The notes below the pieces were generated by a model that worked only from the letters and a program-made list of their open reading frames with translations, was not told the origin of the DNA and did no database searches. From the NCBI GenBank assembly GCA_020466095.1, contig CM035808.1, positions 18,517,853 through 18,581,852 of the forward strand: a DNA stretch of 64,000 nt. Reading direction: 5' to 3'. A program made the translations under genes and the position numbers. This DNA comes from Chlorops oryzae. Its lineage: Eukaryota > Arthropoda > Insecta > Diptera > Chloropidae. Shown one piece after another: positions 12,701-24,700 of the stretch (positions are counted from its first letter, which is position 1; every line of letters begins with the position of its first letter).

Positions 12701-15700
12701 GTGGTTGGCGGTCGGCCAGGCAGATGTCTGTGCGTCTTGTGGGGAAGCCGACTTCCTTTCACTTTTACTTGAATTTGGCATATTACATAACGAATGGATA
12801 CATACTGACTTCTCATAACATTTGCGTGTGGAATATGAAAGTGAATTACGACGATTAGTGATGCTGAAAAGCTTTCACAGACCACATACGGAGTGATTTA
12901 ATATTAATTTTTTTTTTTTTTTTTGTGATTTTTCGTTATTATTTTTTCGTTTGAACTTACCCGAATAGGTCAGTATTACATGATCGCCAGAATGGTTTGT
13001 AAATCGTGACCAGAAGCAAATGGTGAATTGTTTCAATTCCGGCAATCGATGTTCATACTCAACGATTCCATCGTGATTGAAGGCGAATTTTTAACAGCAC
13101 AGCGCTTCAAAGGAAAAAAATAAATCAAAATAAATCAAAATAAATAAATAAATAAATAAATATAATTAAGGAAAACAGTTAATATCAACTTTCAGAAACT
13201 CCTTGGAATCTTCCAGACTCCAATTCACCTGTTCGAATACACTCGCAGATGTTAGACTGCTAGGATGATGCTCATAGCCGAATGTCTCGCTCGAACCGAA
13301 TTTGAATGCGACAGCTTTAGAGCTCAACTCGTCATCGCTGCCATCGGCTAAGGATGCTCCTGTTAGAATTCGCGCTTCGTTACCCGAAAAGGATGAAGAC
13401 AACGATAACGATGATGATGCGGATGATGGAATCTCTGCACTATCTGCTACCTTAGCGCCTAAATCCGGATGCGATTGCTTCAAACTGAAACTGGATGTGA
13501 ACGCAGCAGCACCCGAAATCGGTTTCCAAGCGAAACCGATATGTATTAAGGAGACACTAACGATTAGGGTTAAAGTCACAGGATGTCCAAAAATGAGACG
13601 AAACATTTTGCGTTCAATTGTTGTTTACTTCTTGATAATTTTTAATTTGTTTTCGTTTACTTTTATACTTCAATTTCAATCGCACTTAAACGCTCCACGT
13701 CCGTATGCATCAGAGGCTTACGATCGACTAACAAAACAACATTGTTGCGGTTTAAAGAAGTAGCCGCAGACAATGCCATGCGACGATATGATACCATACG
13801 ATACAACCGCCTGTCTTGTCTAGGCCCGACATCGACCACAAGCCGCAACGTGCGCGATTCGAGCGCCAGTTGAGAGCCAGAAAGTAAAAACTTCCAAGAA
13901 ACTTGTTTAATGACTTTGGCTTAGGTGTACTTAATTTTTTTTTTGCTCTTTTTTTTTTGCCAAAAAGTGCATCGGTTGCTTGTCTTATTCATTCATTGCG
14001 ATCATCATTCATTCATGTAGGATAGTTTTTTTTATTATTATCTTTGTTTTTTGCTCATTTATTTTATATGATTTCCGAACACCCGCGAAGGCTACTCTCA
14101 ACACTTCATGATAAAGACATATTTTGACTGCTCTGAGGTACATGGGTTATTTATCGCGTTTTAATTGAGGCGTTGAAGAGGAAGAAGAAAACGGGACAAT
14201 GCAGTAAAGTCTTTTTTAGGACAAATGAATTCGAGGAAGGCAGGTCATTTCCTTTCGAAAAATCTAATCAAATTCACCCTTTATTGCATATTAACCCATA
14301 TAAGGTTTCTGCGAAAAAAGGACTTTTCGATGAAAAATGATAGGTACATAATTATTTTTGAAGTTTTAGGAAATTCATTTAATGCGATAAAAATGTTTTC
14401 GTATTTATTTAATACGTTTATCATGTAGTGGGTAAAAGGTTAATAAAATCATTTACTACGAGAAAATGTTTTTTCGCAGTGAAGGGTTAATAAACCCATT
14501 TACTGGAAAAAATATTCTTCTTATTTAATATATGAAACAGTAAAGGGTTAATAAAGCCATTTATGGTGAAAGCTTTTTTTCTTATTTAGTATGACAGCAG
14601 TAAAGGGTTAAAAAAAGCTATTTAATGAGAAAGAAATGTCTTCTCTTTTCATATATCTAGCAGTAAAGGGTTAATACAGCCTTTTCATTCAAAAACAAGT
14701 TCTTTCTATTTAATATTTCTTGCAGTAAAGGGTTAATAAAGCCATTTATTGCGAAAAAAAAATTGAATGAAGCAGCAAAGGGTTAATAAAGCTATTATGC
14801 TGCAAATATGTTTTTTTGTTCTAATATTATATGTACATATGTACATATATCATGCAGCAAAGGGTTAAAAAATGCCTTGAAATTTTAGCAATTTTCGAAT
14901 TTCTCATTTGCAGGTTGGCAAACAAGCGCCTTATTATGTTGGTGGAATATCACAGACGTTACCTCGCGGCATGTACTCCGATCGGAATAAAGTTCAAATC
15001 GGTAAGTGATCGTGTTAATAAATGCAATTCACAACCATTAGCATCCGTACATTCCTTAAAGACAGCGAACCTTTTGCCTTAGGTGCGCCCTTGAAGCCTT
15101 TAAGAACACAAAACGCACGCGGTAATATTGAACCTTTGTTCCCCTATCCGCCAGATCAGTTGTACAGCATCCCAGGTAGCATCTTATAGTGCGCGTGTTC
15201 CAGTGCGAAAAATCTAACCATTCATACCATTTCTGCCCCCCCGGAACACCTTCACCCATCGGCCAGAAGAATTTTGTTTATAGAAAAATTGAAACACCCA
15301 CGAACACGAACACAAACACAAATACAATAACAAAAACCAAAAACTAAGACTCGTGCTAGAAAATTCCATAATTTGGCATAACGCTGGAACACGCTTTTCA
15401 AAAAAAAGCCTAAACGATCGAGTCTTTCTCTAATTTACTGAATTGCGTTTTACAGATGGATACACTAGCTCACCCGAACGTGCTTCAAGGAGCTACGAGG
15501 AGCCATACTACAGTCAATACGGCACACGTGGCACGGTTGTGGCGCCCATTATCGATGAGGAGCAAGGGTGAGTGAGTTTGTGTGTGTATGTCTCAATGGA
15601 TCGAGTCAATCTAGTCAAGATGCAGATTTATTCGCAGGAGTCGTGATTCTTTTCTTTATAAAAATCGTAAATCGCAAGTAAATTGAAACCCTGCGCTATT

Positions 15701-18700
15701 TTCATATTTCAGTGAAATTACAATTACCGAGGATCAGTACTCTCTGTACGGGATAAAAGTCGGACCAGGGCGAATACCGCGTGGCGGACAATTGTACGAT
15801 CCAGCAAGGTAATTCCAGATATTTTAATTTCATTGATTTTCAAACAATAAATCATCGTAGCTCGCTGTAGATGTCTGCTTCTTATGGGGTGTACGTCCGC
15901 GTCTGTAGATTTTGATTCTTGTGCTCTCACCATCAACGGCAGTTGGTGACTCTGTTGTCACCGGGTACAGGAATGTAGTGCCTTCACATTAAACCAAAAA
16001 AAAGAAGGAGTTTTTGTTTTAAATTTTGAACATTTTGAAAATTGGCGAAAAATCCTGTCTACCTTTGCTTTTGATGGCATGCACAACTAGGCAAATCAAA
16101 TATCCACCGAATGAGAAAAAAGCCAAAGCAGTTATGCTGATATTGAATAGGGTTGTCAATTTGGATGGTTTCTCTTCTTGTTGAGGTTGCCAAGTTGGAT
16201 GAGAGCTGTGATGATGATGATGATGCTGCTGATGATGACTATGATGGTCCGAACTGTCGTAGAAGCTTCTCCAAGAATATTTAAATTTAATAAAAATATA
16301 AAATAATATTTACAATTCCATTACCGTCCAGTCAGAGCCATTGCCATCGGCTTCATGCAATTCTGTGTGGAAGGGCAGCGCTCTTCTTTTAGCTCTGGCG
16401 GTGGTTTTTCTTCCACTTTTTGTGCAACCTTTTGAGTACGATTTTCTGAAGGCTCTTTCGGAGTGAAATCATCAAAGCTACCATTATCTAACATACGTTC
16501 CACGGAATGTGTAAGTCTTAGCATCTCCGAGATTTCTAAGCCTTTCATGCATTCCTCGACATCGTCATCACTGAACGCAGCTACCTCTTTGAAAGGGTTG
16601 CCAAATTGCAACAGAAAGTTGATAATCAAAAATGTAGCAAACATTTAAATTGAATGCGTGTTGTCACACCATCAAAAGTTGATCGTAAACTGAAGGCTTC
16701 ACAGAGAAGTCGGTTGAATCGTACCAGAGAGATGATGATTTTGTTTTTTTTTTTTTTAGGAAGCAACTAGGCTAGAACGAATATTTCGAGGGTAATTTCA
16801 TAATTTCGTTTTTCTCGCATTTAGACCTGAAGATTTACATCGCATGCGCGTTGAACATATGGAACGACAGTTGGCGAATCTAACGGGCCTGGTGCAGAAA
16901 GCGCTTGTCAATCAAAATCCGCAGATCGCTCCCATTGCAGTGCCAACATTAGATCAAAATTACTTGGTGGTTCCTACATCTTGCCAAGGTATGTCGTGTT
17001 GTCTCGGTGTGTGTGCTTTTTCCTTTCGTTCAAATAAAAAAAAAAAACTTTATTTTTGTTATTCTTTTTATGAGAAAAGTGTGTGCTTCGAGTGTGTCCC
17101 GCAAAGTTATTCGTTTTTCACATTCACTAAGAAATCGGCACCAAACTCATTAGTTCTCATGCACACGGTTTTAGTGCAAAATCAACTTTATTTATTCAAT
17201 TATTTTGTTTTTTTTTTTCTTTTGCTTAATTGTCTCAATGTTCGTAATTCAAAGATCACTTTCTCTGAGAAAATAATTATAAATTAGAAAAAAAAAACTT
17301 TATTAGCATAGATATCTAATTATATGTATAATTAAGTATTATAAGCAAATAAGGAAGTCTGCTTGCAAATTTTTCCGTGCTCTATAATAATAACTAGGAA
17401 AACCGTCAGGCCCAAAGGGACTCTAAATTGAAAAGATTTTATCATGATGAGAGAAAAATATTGTAAGCAATTTTTTATGAGCTTAGGAATAAATCATTTA
17501 TGATGAATTAAAAGTTTCTATAGATGCACCAGTTCACAGCACCTTTTTTATGGAATTTTTTTATGAGAGCGTTTTTAAAATTTGATATGTATTTGGAAAA
17601 ACATTTTTTAAACGGGATATTGCAGATTTTTCAAGCAGCACTCGACAATGCATCATCAGATTTGAACAAATTATCCTTTACATTAATGAAAATAAACCCC
17701 TTTAACAACTATTTCATAGAGCTGGAGAAACAATCGATAGCTCTATCAATATTATCGATGGTTTCATACTATCGAAAACATCGATGGTTTTTGAAAACTG
17801 TCGATAGTTTTCATTCATTGACATTTACTTTAGCATTGGAATGTGGTGCTGGCGATGACAGAGGGCTGTCTTTGTTTTGAAATGGACAGATTCCAAAAAA
17901 TGCCTGATGATGATGAGGTTGGTGATGATGGTGAGGTTAGCGATGATGATGGTGAGGGTGAGGTTAGTGATAATGATGGTGAGGTTAGTGATGATGATGG
18001 TGATGATGATGATGAGGTTAGTGAAGATGATGGTAATGATTATGGTGTTGATGATGGTGTTGATGATGGTGATGATGATGATGATGGTGAGTTTGGTGAT
18101 GGTGATTATGATGGTGAGGTTGGTGATAGTGAGGGTGGTTATGATGATGTTGCTGATGGTGATGATAGTGTTGTTGATGATGATGGTGATGATGATGGTG
18201 ATAATGATGGTGATGATGGTGAGGTTGGAGAAGTTGATGGTGGCGGTGGTGTGGTTGGTGATGATGGTGATGATGGTGTTGATGGTGATGATGGTGTTGA
18301 TGGTGTTGATGGTGATTGATGGTGTTGATGGTGTTGATGGTGATGATCAGCGCTGTTCAATGAAATGCACCTAGTGGCAAAAATGATGTTTTTGGCCTTG
18401 TCACACATAGAGTGTGTGAGCGATGTAGAAAAAAATTTCGAGTCTTTTGCGAACTCCGATACGAGGATGGTCCATATGACATGCACAGATGTTATGAGAT
18501 GTGTGTGTTTGAGCAGGCTGTGATGATGGTGTGGATGGTGATGATGTGTGATGATGGATGGTGATGATGATGTGTGATGATGGTGGTTGATGATGGTGTG
18601 ATGGTGATGATGGTGTTGATGGTGATGATGGTGATGTGTGTGGGATGAGATGATGGTGAGCGGTGGTGTGGTTGATGGATGATGGTGTTGATGGTGATGT

Positions 18701-21700
18701 GATGATGATGTTGGTTGATTATGATGATGTAGATGATGGTGCTGGTGATGATGGTGGTGTGATGATGGTGTTGATGGTGGTGATGATGGTGTTGATCGTG
18801 ATAATGGTGATGGTGATGATGATGGTTGGGTTGGTTATGATGATGACGATGGTGTTGATAGTGTTGATGGTGATGATGGTGTTGATGGCGGTGATGATAA
18901 TGGTGATGATGATGATGATGGTGATGATGATGCTGATGATGGCGTTGATGCTGATGATGGTGATGATGATGGTGTTGATGCTGATGATGGTATTGATGAT
19001 GATGATGCTGCTCAAAATTGAAAATATACCTTCCGACAGTTCTCCAGCTCTACTGAGATGACTGAGAATTGCTTCAATTCATTGCTTTATATACGTTTCC
19101 GAAAGTATGAATTCAGTGAGAATTGTAGGAATTTTTCGAAAAAAAAGTACCACTCCTTAGGGTAGTTTTGCATTTGGAGGGAAATAATGATTGGAAATTT
19201 GTTTTCAGGACGAATACCATTAAAGGAACTATGAGCGTATTCGGAGGGTGCTTTTGGGGGTTCAAGCCCCACTCGAAATGTGGGAAATTACAAAGGGGAT
19301 TGAGAAAATGATCTCGGTGGATAGTTTTGTTATGCCTTAAACTTCTTCCGAAATAATTTTCTGCGTCGGTGCGTTTTGGTGCGTTTCCATGTCCCCACGA
19401 ACCCCACCATGGCTTGTTTTAAATCAGCCCTCGGACTTAACGAGCCATAGATTTAAGCAGTGATGCCAACTTAGCGCTTTTCGCGCTAGATCTAGCGCTT
19501 TAGGAAGGCCCGCGGCGCGAAAACTTCTTTTTAGCGCTAAGCTATTTTTGCGCGAAATCTAACGCTTTTTCGTTGCGTTCATTAAAGATTTCAAAGTAGC
19601 TTTTCCTTCAATTCTTAACATTGTAATAACGTAAGCCAAGTAATGCTTCCTAACACAACAGCTGTAATAGATGAACCAATGATGAATCTGGCTGCTTTAA
19701 TTTTGTGATTGCGTTTAGACGAGAGAAACATTGTGCGTGACTATTTTGTGATTTAGAATGGCATATGGGAAAGAAAGAGATGGTTCTTCGGTGCCTTAGT
19801 CGCAGACTTGTAAGAATCATATTTAATCATTTGTTATATAATATTCAAAGAGAAAAAAAAAACATCAAAATATACTATGATCTTTTTAGAAAAACAACAC
19901 GTTCCTTCCAAAAACGTTTTCTTTTGGTTGATTTAGCGCTTTTTGAAATTAGAAATGGGGAATCATTGATTTCCGGTGCTTTTTAGCGCGTTTTAAAAAT
20001 TAATCAGCGCTGTTTGCTTCTGAGGAGTTGGCAACACTGCTCTTATGTGTCCCATTTTACAAACCCAATGAGAATTATAGGTGTCATGCTTACAAAGTAT
20101 GGAAAATTGAGTAAGAAAGGCTTTAAAATTCGGCTCCTTGTATATAACCACGTGATATAAATTGAGGAGGGATACTTATGCACAATATTTTATTAAATTA
20201 TTATAGGACCAACATTAATTTTTAAATTTGAAACTTTGAAATGGTGAATATTTAAATGTTAAACAGCTAAACTATCGATACTACCGATATTTTAGACTAT
20301 CGAGACTTTCTATCGATGATCGCAACTATCGATAGCTCTCCAGTTCTTCTATTTCGACTAAGGATCGGGTCCCTTAATGTAAAGAATTTCTACATTTGTA
20401 GCACCCTTAAATAAATTCGCTTCAAAGAATTTATATTTACAAGAATCAAAGGCGCTTTTTCTCTTTATATTTTTCCTCGATCTCTTCAATTTAAATAATT
20501 TTGAAAAAAATCGATTTATTGAAAAGAAAAACCTTTAAAAATACTTATTAAATTATAATTTAAACTCAGCAAACGGCTCTGGAGATGATGTTTATGTCAG
20601 GGAAAAAGCACCGAAGCTAGGAAAAAGTTCTTGCCGTAAGTGTTTTTGCGATTATCGATCATGCATGCGATCATTTCCCTAGACTCATTACTTTATTAAT
20701 ACATTAACCTCCTTCAATGTCCCGCAATTATTCCGATGCCGAAAACATAGATTAAGTACCTAAGATTTTTTATAAAATCCAACCATACTTTCAGAGAAAT
20801 CAGTTTCCTTTGAAAAATCGGTCTCCTTTAGTGATGATATTCAGGGCATACCACGATCACATAGTCCACAACATGCTGGTAAATAATTTAATGCACTAAC
20901 TAAAAATTTAAATAAATGTCTCTATGTACAAACACAAATGTTTTCCTTTAACAAACTAACAAACTAACACACGCACACACCATAACGAACGGCCAATTTA
21001 GCTGACACAAAGCCGACTAAGCCAGCAATAAAATCCTCAACGCTTCCACGAACATCTTCACAAGGTAAGCAGCAAAAAAAAAAAAAAAAGTAAAAAAAAT
21101 GGCGTCACAGCTTTTTGCACCCTCACTAAATCATAGCACTTATCATTGTTTTCCATTTTTCCCCTTCATTTAATTCAAAATTATTGCATAGCATATTACT
21201 AAAGAGAATTCTCTTAATTCTGTAGCTGAGCGAGAGCGGCTCAAACCGCCGGCAGTTTCAAAGCCGCTGGCCTTGGCGCAGCCGCACTCAAATTATCGCG
21301 CTGACATTGCACTCGCACCGGAAGTGTACAACCATTTGCGAGGCTTGCAGAAGAAAGCCAAAGACTTGCGTATGGAGATGCGAACGTTGCGACGACTGTC
21401 GCAAGCACAAGCGGTTGCGGTGCGCGAAGACATTAAGAGTGCATTCATGTGTATACGTGCCACATTGCTGGCGAGCAGCGGCAACTATTGGAGCCAACAG
21501 GGCGATCAGGACGTAACGCGTATATCGCGCGAAGAGGAACTCTATAAGCAGGAAGTCATACGCTTGGAAAAAGATCTTAGCGATTTGGAGGGATCCGTCG
21601 AGAGTTTGCGCGGCGAAGTCATTAATCGTCGTACGCGAGTGAACATGACGGCTGTGGAAGATATGGCATTAGTCTTGAGTAGAGCAAGGTGAGTGCGAAT

Positions 21701-24700
21701 GAGATTATTGACTCTCTTTATAACGCTTTTTTCTCTTTTCCTGTCATTTTTTTTTTTTTTGGCTTAGTAAAACTGTTGCTGAACTGAAATTACGCTTTCC
21801 GGCACTCTCGAATGGTTTGCGTTGTCTATTGTCCAACGAAATGGAAAAAGTCGTTCGCGAGGAGAAATTCCTCAAAGAAGAACCCGATCGGTTGGAGTCG
21901 GCATTGAGGCGTTGTAAGAAGCTCACTGGGACTTTAGTTACTCTGAAACGGTAATTATTCAAAGTGATCAATAAATTCTGATCTTCTTTTTCTTGCGTTT
22001 TAAAAGTCCCGGCCTATCCATGGGTCCGCATATGATGTTTTAATAGATTCTCAGAATACCTTCTTGAGCTATTAACATCGATTATGGGTATTTTTTTTTT
22101 TTTTCCTTTAATGATCTTAAGTTTGTCGAAGAGAATGACTTTCAACTGTAGCATTCAGGAGTTTTTCTCATCCTTTAATTTTTTTCTCTGCTACAGCTTG
22201 GCTAGTGTGCAGGAACAACGACTTCCGCCAAACGATCCCAATCAAGTGAACGAGGATGCACCACGCTCAGCGGAAATATCATCAGCTGATAAGGTGAGTA
22301 AATTGTTTAGAAGTAAACTCGACTATAAATGCATATAAATATATACCTATATATAATTTTTTTTTTAAATAAAACAATTGAAAAAATCAGTTGTTGCAAC
22401 AAAATAAAAAGATAAAATATTTTTTTTTGTTAGTGACTTCAAGTTTCAAAACTTTTGATCATAACCCATCATCATTCTACATTCTGAATTACTTCCAAGA
22501 ATAACTTTATACTCTAAAATTAATTTTTTTTCAATTATTCATTAATATCTAATCTTAGTAACGATTCTCTTTGCGTTTGATTAAATGTTCATCTCTTCAT
22601 CTTTAAGCATTTGTTTTGAAGCAATACTTTATTTTAAAAAGTACAGTGACGTGCAAAAATAATGCAACTACAAGTTTGTCTCGCTATGCATTGGTTGCAT
22701 TCAGCAGGCTCAACTGTTGTGCAACTGTCGTTTAGAATTTAGTCAAAAGGTCCGCTCCCAACTGAGCTTTCGCAGCATGTTGACCAAGTGGTCTACATTT
22801 TTGTAAATAGAGTCCCCGCAGTCAACATGCAGCGCAAGCTCAGTTGGTAGCGCACCTTTTAGCCGAATTTTGTCTCAACTGTTGCACAACAGTTCAGTCT
22901 GCTAAATGCACCCATTGACTCGTTGTCGTGACGTCATTATAGAATATATTGTATGATAAAATGAAAGATCATTCATTTCTCATACGAATTAAATCCAAAT
23001 TGACGTTGCGGCAAAAGAGCGTTTGCAGTGCAAAGTGCCGTATGCTTGTACCTTCGATATTATGTATGCTCCAGTACTGCACGAAACTGCCCAAATTTGC
23101 CAAATTTTCATACAATTATCAACAAATTGTTGCTGTTTGGTGGAGTACGGGAACATACCTATTTTATTCCATTCCATTGTTTTTTCCATCATATTTCAAT
23201 CTCTCATACGTCTTTCCATACATAAGTCTAAACAATAATAACTTTAAGAATATACTTACTACAACAAAACAAAAAAAAAAAAAAGTTTAAAGTATTCATA
23301 TATATATTACTTTATATAAAAAAGAAAAAAAGTTCCTTGAGTTTTGAAAATGATCCAATTGTTCGACAGTACAAAAGTAGTCCTTATTATTATTGTATTT
23401 AGTTTTGTGTGTAAATAATTTGAATTTTGTTGATAATAATCTTTTGAATTGTAATCAAAAAATTTCAAATCCTTTTTCTGTTGAAGTTTTATCATTTGCA
23501 ATTGGCTGCGTTTCTTTTGAGTTTTTATTATTAATATTTTTTTTAAGGTTTTTAATTTAAGTCATTGGATTGATTTTAGACTAAATCAATGAGAAATAGT
23601 TAGAAAGATCCCCGCAAGCTTGAGAAGTCCAAAATGCTTAAAAGATTCTTTAATTTTGAAGCCCATTCACAAGCTTTTGTTTTCCTTAATTTATTCACGA
23701 TCACGCGCTGTACGAACAATTTTCTCCCTCACACTAGTAAAGCAACAAAATATGTGCCCTAATTTCCGTACTCATGCTGACACTTTGAAAAATCATACCT
23801 ATTCTTTTTCTTTCTCCTTCTTGTGATTTCATTACACTGCGATAGGAAAGGCTTCACCGATTAAAACAATAAAAAATAATTTAAAAAAACACCTCAAAGT
23901 TCGGTTTACATTATTCTTTAGTCATATTAAGTAATTTACAATTTAATTTGATATGATTTAAACATCAAAATTTCATACCTGCTTCATTGCTTATAAACGA
24001 GGAGGAAATTCATGCAGGGTTGCATTATAAAAGCTTTTGCTGTGCTACCAGATTGGGGAAAAAAATTCGTATAAACTCGAATGTGACATAACTCGCTGTT
24101 GATATTAGGCGACAAATCACCGGTGAAACAGCTAGTTTTATGGCGAGGGACGCAAGGATAAGAGAGAGAGAAACGCTCCCATACCACATCGATCGTCCAT
24201 CGCCATCAAACCAACTTTGTCCAAAATTTTAACCAATTAACGTTGAACCAAAGGCGCATTGATGGTAGATTTGCAGCTCTGCATGAATACCCTCAAATCG
24301 AATTTAATTTCATATCCATTTTGACAGGAAAAAATTCTCACATCTCATTCAGCTATTAGAATTGTTACTCTCGCATCATCAAACTCAAAGTCAAACTCAA
24401 ACTCAAATCAATTCAAATCAAACTCAAACTCAAATCAATTCAATTCAATTCATTCGCTACAACTGCTCTCACTATGCGGTCTCGTTTTCTTCTTCATTTC
24501 TCTTTACATTCACCTGATCTAGTTTAACTGGAGATGGAGTTCAAACTTCAAAGAGGCAATCAATGAGTAATAATAAACGAAAACTTTTTTAATCATTTAT
24601 TTCCTTATATACTCGTATAAACAATTTTTTTCTAACTATATAAACTAGAAATCCTTAAAACGCTTGTCCACAAACAGAAATCAATTTAACTAAATCGAAA

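Larger units (their letters stand above)
14914..16988 (+). other. CG32809: exons 8-12 of the AIP3-domain gene
   Basis: Exons 14914-15001, 15083-15175, 15456-15567, 15713-15808 and 16825-16988 encode a Tyr/Pro/Gly-rich linker (QAPYYVGGISQTLPRGMYS, then LFPYPPDQLYSIPG, then EEPYYSQYGTRG) and a short helical segment, EDLHRMRVEHMERQLANLTG. Several Tyr-Pro motifs could be tyrosine-kinase or SH3/SH2 partners; that is inference. The intron between exons 11 and 12 holds an antisense membrane-protein gene. Confidence 0.88.
17719..20346. repeat. composite repeat, copy A (expanded by a GATGGT satellite)
   Basis: The left end (GCTGGAGAAACAATCGATAG) and the right segment from about 20041 to 20346 (CTCTTATGTGTCCCATTTTA through CTATCGATAGCTCTCCAG) are shared with the copy at 25912-26985. 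The CTGGAG/CTCCAG ends are inverted. The middle differs: copy A carries a GATGGT satellite and an hAT-like insertion. Confidence 0.7.

Noticed and set aside
14430..14880. CRISPR-like pattern of conserved cores with variable spacers
   Set aside because: Spacing varies from 45 to 82 bases, cores are degenerate, and the DNA is clearly eukaryotic.
17843..19061. Open frames on both strands over the GATGGT array (Asp/Gly-rich, Met/Val-rich, Ile/Thr-rich)
   Set aside because: Triplet periodicity keeps all frames open; composition is that of the repeat and it lies within an intron.
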